A stretch of 64,000 bases of DNA from Limnomonas spitsbergensis (GCA_037349105.1 JAYJMM010000034.1:1364001-1428000), one strand, 5' to 3'. Positions 1-13,107 are shown, counted from the first letter of the stretch. Notes: generated by a model from the sequence alone, not told the origin. Translations and numbers: made by a program.

Positions 1-1310
1 TCCGGCACGAACATGGGTTGGGGCTGGTTTCCCGGCACGCACATGGGTTGGGGCTGGTAAAGGCTCATGTTTGTTGTTGTCTGCTTCTTTTTAAAAGAGT
101 CCATGGCTGAACAGGCCCTCACTACCATGCACTGCATGAATACTGTAATACATCTGCACTTTCTGGCTTGCACTACATGAGCTTTGCACTACCGCAACAA
201 CGCCACACCCACTGCCGGCCAGAACTGCTCCTACGCTGCAACATTGACGCACCCACTGGCATGCTCTGCCACCATGCTGCAATAATGATTTTTAAGTCCG
301 GCATGCACATGTTTTGAGCAATATCCTGGCACGCCCATGTAGTTGAGGCTGGATATCCCGGCACGCCCATGTATTTGAGGCTGGTGATCCTGGCACGCCT
401 GTGGGTTGCGGCTGGCTTTCCGGCACGCCCATGGGTTGGGGCTGGTATTCCGGCACGAACATGGGTTGGGGCTGGTTTCCCGGCACGCACATGGGTTGGG
501 GCTGGTAAAGGCTCATGCTTGTTGTTGTCTGCTTTGGCACCTTCTTTTTAAAAGAGTCCATGGCTGAACAGGCCCTCGCTACCATGCACTGCATGAATAC
601 TGTAATACATCTGCACTTTCTGGCTTGCACTACATGAGCTTTGCACTACCGCAAGAGCGCCACACCCACTGCCGGCCAGAACTGCTCCTACGCTGCAACA
701 TTGACGCACCCACTGGCATGCTCTGCCACCATGATGCAATAATGATTTTTAAGTCCGGCATGCACATGTTTTGAGCAATATCCTGGCACGCCCATGTAGT
801 TGAGGCTGGATATCCCGGCACGCCCATGTATTTGAGGCTGGTTATCCTGGCACGCCTGTGGGTTGCGGCTGGCTTTCCGGCACGCCCATGGGTTGGGGCT
901 GGTTTCCCGGCACGCACATGGGTTGGGGCTGGTAAAGGCTCATGCTTGTTGTTGTCTGCTTTGGCACCTTCTTTTTAAAAGAGTCCATGGCTGAACAGGC
1001 CCTCGCTACCATGCACTGCATGAATACTATAATACATCTGCACTTTCTGGCTTGCACTACATGAGCTTTGCACTACCGCAACAGCGCCACACCCACTGCC
1101 GGCCAGAACTGCTCCTACGCTGCAACATTGACGCACCCACTGGCATGCTCTGCCACCATGATGCAATAATGATTTTTAAGTCCGGCATGCACATGTTTTG
1201 AGCAATATCCTGGCACGCCCATGTAGTTGAGGCTGGATATCCCGGCACGCCCATGTATTTGAGGCTGGTTATCCTGGCACGCCTGTGGGTTGCGGCTGGC
1301 TTTCCGGCAC
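1..1310. repeat. Hierarchical tandem repeat, copy 1 (457/427-bp units of 30-bp subunits)
   Basis: Large units repeat with spacings of 457 bp and 427 bp (equivalent points at 91, 548 and 975). Within each unit a 30-bp subunit built around ggcacgcccatgggttgggg repeats about six times with drift; the 427-bp unit has lost one subunit. The rest of the unit is a unique spacer containing cttctttttaaaagagtcca. Short open frames occur on both strands in every unit, but they are repeat by-products: their peptides repeat with the unit and no splice structure is visible. The left end is cut by the window edge. Confidence 0.95.
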
Positions 1311-1479
1311 GCTCATTTGGGTTCTTGTTTTTTATGCCCTGCTTCCCGCCACAAGAATGTTTGAGGCAAGGGGTGCTCCCTATGTGCCCCGTCCCCGCTG
1401 CGTAAAGTGTGAAGGCAGAGGCCGCCTATGACAGTGTAATCACTGTCAACGAACTGTGTGTTCAGGAGAAAATGAAGGC

Positions 1480-1900
1480 AAGAATAATGGTTACTAAGTA
1501 CCTTGCGTCCAGCCTTACACGTTACATTGATTACTCAAAAAACTTTCGGTCAACCTAGAAATGTGACATTGGTTACGAAGTTACTTACGCTGCCTAGTCA
1601 TCTTACATTGGTAACATACAGCCTAACTAGTAATGTTACATTGGTTGCTAAGTAACTTTCGGGCAACAAGGTAATCTTACATGGGTGACTAAGTAACTTA
1701 CGGCCAACCCAGTTATGTTACATAGACTAACGTTGGTAACATCATGGTAATTCCTCTTACCAAGAGATAACAAAGGTAAATTGACTAACATAGAAACTGA
1801 CCATGGTTAACATTGGTACCACCATGGTAGCACCTTAGCCAGCCATGTAAATTAACCAAGTTGAGCATTTACCATGGTAAACCATGGTGTTACTGAGAAA
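1480..1900. repeat. Degenerate repeats rich in ACCATGGTAA palindromes and gtaac/gttac motifs
   Basis: Imperfect repeats of a roughly 40-bp motif resembling atgttacattggttacta are followed by several accatggt palindromes. The same region occurs in the second duplicate at about 18476-18896, and a related patch lies at 13866-14010. No coding frame or RNA gene is supported here. Confidence 0.7.
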
Positions 1901-4900
1901 TTTCCAGTAGTGACCCTTTCAGACCCCATTTGACTGATCAAGCTGCCCTCCTTTGTGTGCTCAAAATCAACCCCAACTCTGGATTTCACTTATTTGAGTG
2001 TTAATCAGGCTGAGTTACTTGCTACAAAGATAACTGCCTAAGCAACAGTTGAAAACTGTACTGCCCCCCTCTCCCCATGCTCTGCCCCCCCATGTATTCC
2101 CTTGCAGGACGTACTACACATCACTCTATGCAAAACATGGCCCAAGGATGTCGCATGGGTTCAACACTGGCACACTTGCAACGTCCGATTTCGCCACCAC
2201 TACCATGAGGGATAACAGGCAAGTACGGCTCATAATGATGCCTATGTCGAGATGAACGGATTTTGTAGCCTTTCCGTTGCACCAACACATGGCCGAATAA
2301 TGTTGTAGGTACCTGAGGAAAATTGTTTGCATGGCCTTTGGGTATGCATGGGGATACGGAAAATTGGCAGGATGGGGATGAGGCAAGGCATGTGTTTTGG
2401 GCGTTAGGAAAGTATAGGTTGGCCATACGGAGTTTTGCGCGCTGCCAGGTTGCGACCGTGCTATGACCATTGGTTTAATGGAGGGCCCCGAGTAACTGGT
2501 GCATGTGGGTCTGAGCATCATTTGCACTGCATAGGTCTAAGGATCGGCATGGTGAAATGCACTTATTTTGTTGCCTTTAAAATTGCAGGATACTGTCTTG
2601 CCATGACTTATGCATGTTCATCTCACAGCCTTACTATGGAATGCAAGCGCAATGCGGATGAGGCGCACGCTCAGCATAAGGGCTGTCGCGCCTGCCTTGA
2701 GGCTCCCATCATGTGCCCTACCCCCGGCAGCAACCGCAACCACACCTGCCACTACCTCTGACAGGTCCCGGGCCTCCAGTAAGGGATTCCTGCTCTACGC
2801 TGAAAGGTTCCAGCTGCCCTACGCTGTCCTCCGGTAGGTCAGGCCCTGGCAGCTGGCCCCTGAAGCTGATTGTGCGTCAGAATGCAAGTGCATGTGGTCT
2901 TTCATACCATGCATCCCATCCAGCACACCGCCCACGCGGCGCTCATGCTGTATATGCACCACTAGGCTTCCTGTCTCATTGTGATTCATGGCCGCTGGGT
3001 ATTTGGGTAACCCTCACAGGGAGGTTGGGGACCAAACCTGAACAGGCCTGAGGCTGGTGGCTCATGCAATGAGGCTGTCCACAGCGGTGGACCTATTATA
3101 ACCTCATGCCGTCTCACCACCTTGTGTGCAAGGGTGCTTTGGCCGCCCGCCCATGTACAATGTGCTGTCCCAATGCCTTCCTAAAAAGGGCACCCTTGCC
3201 ACTCCAGAGCTGTGAGTGCAACCTGTCAGGCATTAAGTGCTCCACAGTTCCAGCTCACGCAACCCTGGCGGCCTGGCCTAAGTACTCCCGCCCCCCCTCC
3301 CCGTCGACTTTGTCCTCTTGCTGCGTTTTGTTCTTCAGGTCCAAAATAATGCATGACACCGCAGTGGCGGCGGCGGCCACAGCTGCGGGCAACCTGCAGC
3401 CGCAGCTGGTGGAGATCGAAGCCCAGCCTGATGATATGCATGTGCGTGGCAACCGTTGGCGAACGGTATAAACTCTAAATGGTGACTGGCACCTTTATTT
3501 GTCCCGGGGACAGTATGCCTGGGGCGTGCAGCAGTTGAGGAAATGGTATGCATGCTCACAAACAGGTGGCAGAACTATATACGGTATGAGAAATTGCCTT
3601 CACTAACTTCGGCTCGGGAGCAATGCTTGCCCGTTGAATAGCGCTGCCATTGCAGAAATGTATGAAGATGTTTGTCAAGAAAATGGCCGACTTACACAAG
3701 TGATGACTAAAACGCCTGACAAGGGCAGGTTTAGAATGGTGTTGACTCTTGAGTCATTAACATGTCAGTTGTCAAGTACCTGTGTGGCAGCAACCTGTCA
3801 TTGTCGGGTGGGCTGTCAATATGGAGTCTACGGGCTTGACCTTGCATCAGGCCGGCCCGACTTCTCAAACTCGTGCCAGCGCCGCGCCCATGATCGTAAG
3901 GTTGTTGTAATCACTGACAGAGGGCCTTCATGCCAGCGACACTGAGGTTTGCTGGGAGTGCCAGCTAATCTAGCAGTAACTGATGGCTAGACAGACCTAA
4001 GATATAAGGCTCCTTCTCTCCCTTGTGTATCCGGCTGCAAATACCTCCCCCCCAATTAGGATTCCCTGTATTCACCCAGTAGACGCTCAAGAGGCAAACA
4101 TGAGGCAAGCTGAGTTCCATCAAAAACTGTTCATGACAAACGCAATAAACTCTATATGGTGACTGGCATATTTTGGGGGGCCCCAGGACAGTATGCCTGG
4201 GGCGTGCAGCAGTTATGGGGAAATGGTTCCCCATAACTGGAGGAACCAATAAGTGGGGAAATGGTTCCCCAAGCAAGACATTGTTTGTCAACTGCCTTGC
4301 CATGGCGACATGGAGGGCAAAGACATGCACGGCGTTTAGACAGTTTCGAATACACACCGCCGTGCGGCTTAACATGTAGCATTTATCCTGGTCCATCTCG
4401 TGGATGTCAGAAAATGGCAGACATGTGATGGTATCCCGTCATTTGATCAGCAGATTAGCACTCCCTTCAAGTGTTTACATTTTGGACGAATAGGAAATCC
4501 AAGAGTCAGCAATTCTTTATTTTACTGCCTATTCTCACTGACTTATCAATAATTTATTTTACTGCCAATACTCACCTTGTCCCATGCACATATCTTATGC
4601 CGGAATGCGCACAACATGATACAGCCGACATGCAATGTGAGTTGGCAAATAAGTACAGAAACTCGTCAGAAAGGCCTATGAACATAAGATGGTACTTCTA
4701 GGCAAGCAATTGACATCTTGCCTGCCCGGGCATTCAATTGCCAAGTCGCAGACGCAAACCTAGCGTGCCCCCCAGGTTGGGCCTTGGCCGCCAAGAGCAA
4801 GCCAAGCACCTACCAGCTCAGTGGCCCATCCATGCAGGTAGGTGCAGGGCGTCCAGCCCTCACATGCACAATGGTCCATAGATGGCATCCTCATGACCTC

Positions 4901-4970
4901 ATTCATAATACATGAAAATAAATAGTTATGAGTCATGAGGCAGTCCAGAGCAGCCATTGAAACGAGCGGG
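1901..4970. other. Duplicated-block interior without a recognised gene
   Basis: This stretch and its copy at about 18897-21966 have only short open frames with no family resemblance. One feature looks exon-like: after a pyrimidine-rich tract ending cttcag at about 3338, a plus-strand frame runs to a stop near 3471 and encodes an Ala-rich then polar peptide (contains GNLQPQLVEIEAQPDDMHV). It could be a terminal exon, but no upstream partner was found. Near 3020-3062 there is a fragment of the dispersed gaccaaacctgaacaggcct-type repeat. A short inverted repeat around ggggaaatggttccccat lies at about 4216-4275. Confidence 0.4.
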
Positions 4971-4976
4971 GCTTGT

Positions 4977-5423
4977 TCAGTCCACCGCCAGTTTTTTCGT
5001 CTTCTCAACGGGCGAGTCTGCATCCTCTGATGAAAAACCTGCTGATAAAAGGAATTTGGAGGTCAACGAGGGTCCTCATGGGGCGTGCATGTGCTGGGAC
5101 GTACGGTCAACCTACTTTCGAGCAGGTGGGCAAGTAAGTCTTCGCTCCACTTGCTTTTCACCACCTTGTCTTTCTGCACTCTTGTAAAGATTTCCGTGAG
5201 TGCATGCCCTGCAAGAAAGCAAACAAGTAAGTAAGTCCCAGGATCATGGATGGGAATGGAAAAAACTGACTAACCCAGCTCACAGCAGTCAGAAGGCTTC
5301 CACTCCTTGGATGCCATGGACTTGCCCTCTGCCACGAGCCAGTTTAGAATCCCTTCGTATTTGTGTCTCTCGCGGTGAAGGTCATCGCCGCTCAAAATAT
5401 GTTTCATAATCAGCACACAGTCA
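4977..5423 (-). pseudogene. Truncated 3' end of an unidentified gene (copy 1)
   Basis: This is the counterpart of the better-preserved fragment at 21973-22515. Exons 4977-5041 and 5116-5178 and most of the third exon (from 5275) are present. The third exon is interrupted at 5423, where duplicate homology ends, so the residues before HDCVLIMKHIL are missing and the reading frame meets unrelated sequence. The peptide ends with an acidic/basic tail (SSEDADSPVEKTKKLAVD). The function is not recognised. Whether any fused transcript forms with the gene fragment immediately to the right (5448-6054) cannot be told from sequence. Confidence 0.5.
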
Positions 5424-5447
5424 GCCGATCAGGTAGGGGGGGCGCAC

Positions 5448-6054
5448 CTGGTACGGCTCGTGGGTCCAAATGCGCATAGCAGACAGAGCGATCAACGGGT
5501 GCTGGAAATACACAAGAACCTGGCACACATTAATGTGCGTTCCCTTATCTTGCCTGTGGTCCAGGGGTAAGGTCATAGCCACAGGTCTGAGCAATACATC
5601 CTGCATTGCTTTTGATCTTCTTATGCCATGCAGCTCAGGTCTTGCCTCCGCAAGATGATCCAGGCTCACGCCAGAGTCCATGCCATCGAGCTTGCACGCA
5701 TGGTGCTGGCTCTGCTGCTCATTGAACAGGTGGGTGACAGAGATTATTTCAGCGCGTGCTAGACCACCTTTGCAGTGCTGCCTGGCGGCCACCACTAGTA
5801 GGCTGATTGGGACCAAACCTAGACCGGCCTGCTGCTGGTGGCCCAAGCAACAGGGCCTGTTGCACCAAGTCCTGCCGACCATACGGTTGCTATTGAACCG
5901 TAGCTTAAGCACCCTAAAATTAATCAGTGGTTGGTTACTGGAATGGACGGATCGCTACCTTTTCAAGGCCTCCATTCCCAGCACCTGCTGCATGACACGT
6001 GACATTGTGGCAACCTCTCCTTCATGGTCATATTTGTCAAGCTCCAGCCTAAGC
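5448..6054 (-). CDS. Unidentified gene fragment, three or more exons, 3' end cut by duplication breakpoint
   Basis: Three minus-strand segments have matching phases: 5959-6054 (contains LELDKYDHEGEVATMSRVM, donor aaaag|gtagc), 5646-5709 (contains ACKLDGMDSGVSLDHLAE, possible GC donor gag|gcaag), and 5448-5519 (contains VYFQHPLIALSAMRIWTHEP, donor cag|gtgcgc). A further possible upstream exon lies near 6905-7080 (contains ALLAILGGRKPHVLACKAV). The peptides read like real protein rather than repeat, but I do not recognise the family. No downstream exon follows because the duplicated block begins 25 bp beyond the last donor. The join between the first two exons is the weakest part. Confidence 0.35.
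5776..5860. repeat. Dispersed short repeat (gaccaaacctagaccggcct family)
   Basis: One member of a family of about 100-130 bp seen many times here. Its core resembles ttgggaccaaacctagaccg followed by a GC-rich inverted-repeat-like stretch with rggcctgctgctggtggccc. Other members lie at about 6462-6560, 25860-25985, 26580-26705, 32860-32990, 37860-38020, 41033-41150, 42365-42540 and 58840-58945. It has no coding capacity, so it is probably a non-autonomous element (MITE- or SINE-like). Confidence 0.65.
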
Positions 6055-6461
6055 CTTGAGTAAGCATTTTTCAATTGTTAATGACAGGGGGAAATGGATC
6101 AAACCCTCCTTGCGCTGAAAATCTTGCAGCTGCCTGGCGGCGCCACACTTCTGCGGCGCGCCTTCCAGCTCTTCCAGCTCTTCACCTGGCACGCTCTCAC
6201 AGCTTTGATCAAACATGATCCACTGTGAGCAAGTGGGTCTTGTGCTACTCTTTCGGATTTCAGTTTTCAGCACTGCTATTGTCTAGCAATGTTTCTTCCA
6301 AGGTGGCATGGTGCGCACTAAATTTTAAACTGTTGTTCAGCATCTTGTTGGGATGCCCTTGAAGCTGGACAGGTATTCTGCCAGCCGCAAGGTCTGACGT
6401 AAGGCAGATTTATGTTCACTTGAGGTTACTTCTGCCTCAGCTACACTTCAGCTTCGAGTCC

Positions 6462-6560
6462 GCCTATGGCCGGCACACCTCTGTTGCTTAGACCACCGGT
6501 CGTAGGCTGGCCCAAGGTTTGGTCCCAATGAGCCCAGGGCCTGTCTGATGTGGCTTGTTC
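6462..6560. repeat. Dispersed short repeat, inverted orientation
   Basis: Contains ctatggccggcacacctct and, further on, cccaaggtttggtcccaatg, the reverse complement of the core of the element at 5776-5860. The upstream part (cctcagctacacttcagctt) matches the start of the members in the BPL_N intron (37745) and the kinase intron (42372), which helps define the longer consensus. Confidence 0.6.
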
Positions 6561-8140
6561 GGTTGAGGTTAAGGTTGGAGGCGCCAAGCCTTGATCCAAA
6601 GGGCGTCCACATTCGGTCCAATATTTGACTGTTTCTCTATCTGCATCTCATAGTATGTTTGTGCTTGTATCTGTGCTGAATGCTCTGTCAGTACCGAGCC
6701 TATCTATTAGCTGCCTAGTAGAGTGCTCTTTGAAAACTTCAAAATGAGAAACCTATACCCCAAACCCCACCGCTGACTTCACCCCTTTCCCCCTTTTGAG
6801 CAGCCCTATGGCTGCAAAGTCGTCCCTGTCAAACCCTTGAAAATGAGAACCCTATACCCCAATCCCTAAATCCTTAACTTCCAACCCTTCACCCTGAATC
6901 GGTATCACTGAATCATTAACCGCAGCCGACCGAGTGGTTGCCAAATCTTCCGAGGCTGACAGGGTAGCCGGTGATGCGGCAAAGGCGGCAGCCCCCACAG
7001 CCTTACATGCCAGCACATGCGGCTTCCGCCCCCCTAATATAGCAAGCAGCGCTGCCATTACCTCATCGCCTCCAGGGATCCCTCATGAGGTCAAGGCCTG
7101 CACGAGAGTCCTCTCTTAGCAGGTGAGAGGGCCGGGGTGAGAGGGCCGGGTGGTGACCGGGTGAGAGGACCAAGGGTAAAACCCTGGTAAAACCTCTCTT
7201 TTATTTTGTGAGGCAAGAGGGCACGAGTGATCTCTCCCAGCTTCAGGAGGTGCAAGGGGACTCTCGCCATGGACCGAACAGTAAAACTGAGCCCCTTCCT
7301 ATACTACTACCCCTGCATGCTTTCGGCTTGTCATCACTGATCAGTGTGTGGATGCTTAGACAATGTTGCTCCCCAAACCGGAAAGCCGGGGCCCTTGGGG
7401 CCGTGTTATAGTAATGGGCCTCACGTTGTCTTTTCCTAAAATACGTTTCGTTTTATTTGTCCATTCTCCTAATTTCCTGTTTTTCCTGTCTTGTTGTTTT
7501 CGTCGCAGGCCGGTGGTCGCAAGAGGTGGTCGTGAGCGTTGCTTCGGAACTTCCGAATCGGATATGCTGTAATTTCGAAACGAAACTGCCGAAATGGATC
7601 AGTGCTGACCGCCGCGCGCGGGGCTGCAGCCCTCACATCCTGAGAATCCAAAACGCGCATTGCAGCGGCAGCCAGGATCCAGGCCAATGCATGTCTCATG
7701 GCAGAGCCAAGCCCATCCAATCATAACATACGTACGAGTCGTCAACCTTGAGGCTTCAAATGTCCAACAGTCCAAGGCAAAGGCAAGCCATGATTTAAGA
7801 GGAATATTCGTCGCCACAACTTGTGTTGAACCGACCCAACCGCAGCAGGCGATACAAACCCAAAAATCCGAACCAGCAACGACAAAATTCTGGCGCCCCG
7901 ATGTGAATTGATCGCAATGCTATCGAAGAAACGAACGTTCAATCAATCATAGATTACGTACTCTTCGAACACAGTCATACCATTTACTATTGTTGGGTAC
8001 TTCAAACTAGTAGTAGGGCCAGCTCCTAAGTCCTAACTTAAGAGGAGGCATTCAGACCTGAACACCAACAACTCTGTCAGTGTCAAGGTAGGAATGTATA
8101 ACACAGATATCATGATTTGAGATCCAAGCTTTGTTGCAAA
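6561..8140. other. No confident gene
   Basis: Apart from the possible exon near 6905-7080 on the minus strand, nothing is recognised. Short degenerate copies of a ccctataccccaa-like motif occur at about 6755 and 6850, and ggtgagagggccgggtg repeats at 7120-7165. Confidence 0.5.
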
Positions 8141-8478
8141 CATGGCGGCAGGGTGCTTCTTATTGATTCCTTGCCATAAACAGCTCCTCTCGATTTTAAT
8201 TTCACAGGTTTATGCACGGACGGGGTTCAACCTTTTAAACATAATGGCCTCTTGCGGCCAGCGTTGCGAATGCTTTGCCCTCTATTTTCTATGGATTCTG
8301 ACTGGAATCTATGCCGTTCTAGGGGCCGTACCTGTGCTCTTGGTCACCGTCGTGGCCTGTTTTGAACTTGGCATTTTCAACCAACGTTTGTTGGTCCTAA
8401 TTTGGAGAAATCTAATGAAGGATGTGTCATTTTCTTTTTACATGGCCACACCGGTACTGTGCGTGCTCAGCTTCTCAG

Positions 8479-11400
8479 TCCGTTGCAGCGGCACTAGCAG
8501 GGGACCTCTTCCCCATCGCGGGGACCGCGGGCTCGCTCTTCGCCAGCGGGCTGGCGTGGCTCCTGACTGTGGGCAAACACCTGTGGAATATCCAAGGTGG
8601 GTGGCGTGCAGCTGTGTCTTTTGATCCAGTTGATTGTATAATGCAGATCAGTGCATGCAAGGATTTTTGCCGATAGGCGTGGATCGGCCTTCCTGTCCAC
8701 AAGGGTGACTAAAGAGGCCAATCACTTTCTGTCACCATGCAATCGAAGGCTACCGCCTACCGAACCATGTCTGCCAATCCAATTATGAGTACAATGCCAA
8801 TAAATAACGATATGTATGTTAAGCACTTCAGAAAGCAATATAAAAATCGGATCCCTCCACGCAGTCTTTAAATCAGGTTTAATATGAAGGTGCTTGAGCT
8901 ACCATTCATCTACAACCTTGACATGGGCCAAGGGGTTGTGGTGCAACGAGGCAGCAAGCCCTGCTATGTAGTATTAAGTTGTTGTAGCTGAATTTCAGTT
9001 GAAGAACCCTATAAGAATAGGAATCCTGTTCTTTAATTTCGGAGCCAGGATGCACTTGAACATCAGGTTGTACGGATAGTCTAATACTAGTTTCTTTTTG
9101 TTTACGGAGGGACACGTTCAATCAATATCCATGAGATAGCATGTTGATGAATGGCGTGGTTGTATGAGCTGATTGCTTCTGCACACTGATTCAGCAGATG
9201 CTGAAATGCTGCCTCCTTTGGGGGACTTATATATTATTTATTTTAGTGCCTCAACTTTCATTAGCTTGCTTGCCCTAACCTAGGCCTAAAATCGTGTTTT
9301 GGCAGCAAAATGAAGACGCTCCGTATCTTGGCGAATGTGTCAAGATTTTCTTGTATTGCTGGTTCAGCCGTGGCTCTTGATCTGTCCGTTCATCGTGCCC
9401 TCTGCCTCCAGAGCATGGCCGAGATAAGGTCTCAGGGGACCTGTCCCTCGAGTGGCGAAACTGGCGAAATTCGTCTCGGGCTCTGCACTACTATGGCGGC
9501 GCAATTGTCCTCCACTACCAAGGCAAAGCAAATTTCAAGAAAAATACATTCGCGATCGAGCTCACCTTCTGCGCCATGTGGTCTCTGCTACTGCTGGTGA
9601 GAAAGAACGTGCTCTCCTCTTGTGCCCTCTGCCTGCTAGGGCTCTGTTAGTTAGGAAAACCATCTGCCTTTTTAAGCTTGCATACAAAATTAGCATGAGA
9701 AAGACGCATGACCAACTTAATCAGAGTGGATGCTTGCAGCTTGCAGCGCTCGTCCTCATGTTGCTGCCGGGGATGGACATCAAGTGGGCCTTCGGATGTG
9801 AATTGGCAGCAAGGTAAGCAGAGCAGACTGAGAGGCACCTCAGGCACTCGACGCTTTGTAGATTGATAGGGACGCAGCAGATTGGCTCCCTGCCCCGGTG
9901 TCACCTTTAAGCTTGAGAGCCGGGGTTAAAATGACCCGGCTAGATCTCAACCACGGCCTAAAACCTCCATGTCAAGGCGCTGGGAGAGCTAGACAGGGAT
10001 AAAGTCTCTCTATGTTGTTGAAGACAGATTTCCCTTCTTCATGTCTAAGGGAATGCCTGGCGATTTGGCGCCATGGAGGAGCCTGCCTGTTGCAGCTGCC
10101 CGCCACCCTCTCACCTAAATCTGACACGTCGTATGATTGTGCTGTCATTGTGCAGGTGCCTATTGCTTAGATTTAATATAATGCGCCCTGTGTATGATTT
10201 GGACCGACGCGAGAATGGCCGGAACGCTCGTGTCCCCAAGATCAGAATGCTGAAGTTCTGCGTCACTCAGGCGTGCGACCTGTCGGTAGCTATGACTTGC
10301 CAGATTGACGTTGTCATCAGGGAAGTCGCGAGGCAGATGCTTTACGAGGTGCGGCTGCCTGGATTGGGGCTGAGGCATGAACTAGGGCCCAGAATGTACC
10401 CGCCTCCTGCCAACACACTAGTGTAGAGTTGACATTGGGACCCTCACTCGTGCTCCAAACTTCTTGCCTCAACAAGGGGCAGCTGAGGTGATGACAGTCT
10501 GACTCTGCAATGGTTCTTCCCTCTAAGGTTTTACTGACGAATGCGGGGTAGCATCTATCCTAGCGCTCATGGCTCAGCCTTGTGGTCAGCCCTTCCGCTT
10601 GCCCGCATTTCCACCCGCCCCTGTGTGTGCCTGCAGATCCAAGGTGGTTACTTCTCAGAGATGCAAGCTGACAGCCTCACCTACACCATGGTCTTTCCCA
10701 ATCTCCAGGTGTGGGTGGGCAAAACGGACAGTTGGGATCGAGCAGTGAGGGTGCTCGATGTGGCTGCGATGCGTACCGAAGACAATTGTTGGGTCACATT
10801 GGTTGATGGAGCCAAGACCACTGACTGATGGCACACACCACATACATTTGAGCATGCGATGATGCTGAAGGTGGCAAGGGCAAGTTGGATTCATAATAAA
10901 GAGTGTTGGAGGTGCAAGGGAACAGCTTTAGCTGAAGCCGCACATGCACGACATAACCACGGAGGCCGCTGCCTTAATGACTTTGCCTCTGCAAGCAACC
11001 CTGGCATTGGCCATGGTGGAGCATGAGAAGCATATCTGCATGTGTGATGTGCCCATGCAGGGGTCCCTGGCATTCGGCATGGGAATGCAGGAGGCAATGG
11101 CCTATGTGGTCTGGCCCGATCCTGTGCTTCAGTTGGAGGTTACAAACTCTACTTTCGCGCAGCACCACCTCAACAGCGTGCGCCAGTTCATGGGACCAAG
11201 GTGGGGAAGAATAGTGCAAGATAAGTCGGGAGGGGGCAGACAAGTGTCTTTGAAGTATGGGGCTGCTGGTACCAGCAGCTTGAGCCTCGAAACAGCTGCA
11301 CATGCTGTGGGGTTCAGTGATTTGTTTTTCAATATGTGCAATTTATAAAGAACGCCTGAGGTGTGAGAAAGTGTGGAAGGTGCCGTGCGGAGACCTGGGG

Positions 11401-12821
11401 GTCCGGGGGCCCGCGGCTCCCGGATGGGATTGGTTAGCGAAGCCCCCAAAGCTTGGAAACAATGCGCAGCACAAACTAGAAATGTGTGTCCCAATTTTGT
11501 TGCAATTCAACTGCTTTACACCAATCAGTCAATGCTATATAAAAGGAATGCTAGTCATTACAATAGCAGTAGCGTTTAGAATCAAGGAGTATAATTAAAT
11601 GAGTTAATGAATATCCGTCGTCCCCCCCTCCGGCCTTGTTTCCCTTTATTGGAGTGAAGATGTCCGAGCCGTGGCAGCAAAGGGCCTTTTTAATTTTCAG
11701 CCAGGCAGCTTTCTCTGTTTTTAACTAATTATTGATGGCGTTGTTATAGCCTGGGGCCATTTATGGCCTACAATAAAATCACTGGTGTGGTTATTGACCA
11801 AAGAGCACACACTTCAAGCCTTACAAGCCCCAAAGTAAATGTACACGGATTGCTGAGGCAACTAAGCTTCTTTTCAAGCTGGCTCATGAGGTATTTGTGT
11901 TTCTCCTATGGCCCTCCTGCCTATTTGATCTCCTTTTCCTCCACTCACTTTCGCAGGCTCAGCATGGGGCTGAGCGAGGGGCTGTACGATTCCGCGGCCA
12001 CAGTGGGTCCGTCGAGTTCATGGCCCCACTGTGGCTACCAAGCACAAACCATGGACTCCACAAGAATGGTGTACCAGGGTCCATGCAACGCCCAGTCGAG
12101 CACATTAATGTCTTTAGGTGCGACCAGCTTTTATGGGGTGGGGAGTCAAAGCCAAGAAGCCACAAGAGCCCATGCGGGTTTTGGGTGCAGATGGGACCTG
12201 CCCCAATAAGGAGAGGGAGGCAAGAGACGAGGTCTGGGCAATGGCTGGGATGTGCATGTAAGTTGAGGGAGGTGGCTGGGCTCATTCTCTAGCACAGACA
12301 CAACAAGGCTGGGCATGAGGGTAGAAAGGAAAGTGTGAGAGGGGAGAGTGGGTTGGCAGAGTTGAGGTGAGGAAAGAAAGGCAGTGTATTCAGGACAAAG
12401 GCAGTCTCAAACATGTGAAGCACTTGTGATGATGTATGTGTCCCCATTCCGCCGTCATACTCTCTGCATTTCCCGCAGGCTAGATGGCAAGTGAATAGTA
12501 ATCAATGACCTCTCGATCCATTCCACCCATTGTGCCACTTCAATGCTCGTGGAATAACGGCCGCTGATGAAGGAAACTCTGTCAATCTGCCATGATGCCA
12601 TTTGCTCATTGCAGCGGTCGGTGGGCAGCTGCTATGCGACTCGGATGCCTTGAATCTAGAGGCAGGTGTCGAGGTCTTCCCGCCTTTGAGAGCGACAGAG
12701 GCAACTGCGTTGGAGCGGATGCAGTGGCTGGCATTCAGAGATGGCAACACTAATTATGCTGGACCAGGTGGCCTTCCCACAGATGTGGAGATGGCTGTAG
12801 TGGGGCAGCAGAACAGGTGAG
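8479..12821 (+). CDS. Candidate multi-exon gene, function unknown
   Basis: Several plus-strand segments have good splice borders and protein-like frames. About 8479-8600 contains a hydrophobic stretch (GDLFPIAGTAGSLFAS) and has donor caag|gtggg. A segment ending near 9598 contains EWRNWRNSSRALHYYGGAIV. About 10637-10708 (acceptor tgcag, donor ctccag|gtgtgg) contains GGYFSEMQADSLTYTMVFP. 11958-12117 (acceptor cgcag, donor tttag|gtgcg) contains GHSGSVEFMAPLWLPS. About 12614-12820 (acceptor attgcag, donor aacag|gtgaga) contains VGGQLLCDSDALNLEAGVEV. I could not chain them into one phase-consistent model, so they may belong to more than one gene or be decayed. The first could be a membrane segment of a sodium:solute symporter, but this is weak. 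Confidence 0.22.
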
Positions 12822-13107
12822 AGGCAGCAATGGTATCCCGCATGGCAACATCATCACCAGCAGGAAGTGAAGCATGCCGCAGATACGCTAAGCTAGCTTC
12901 AGCAACCTCCTTGCTGCACGACACAAACTAAGGCGTGGGTGTGCTGGACTGAACAGGTGAGTTTTTGTGAGCGCCGGCGAACAATCCAACATAGGATCAC
13001 TGTATTTTAGCCATGGGTGTAGATCTAGGGATCTGGGTCAAGCTGTTATATCCTTGGGTCTAGATCAACTGGAGAGGCTTGATCCCATCCAGTGTCCGTG
13101 TATTACA

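Larger units (their letters stand above)
1..5423 (+). repeat. Direct segmental duplication, copy 1 (left end outside window)
   Basis: Positions 1-5423 match about 16967-22419 in the same orientation. The offset is 16966 in the tandem-repeat part and 16996 further right; the 30-bp difference equals one lost subunit. Only scattered single-base differences are visible, for example near 3897 versus 20893, so the duplication looks recent. Homology stops abruptly after base 5423, where the sequence changes to gccgatcaggtaggg. No recognised transposase or reverse transcriptase was found inside. Confidence 0.95.
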
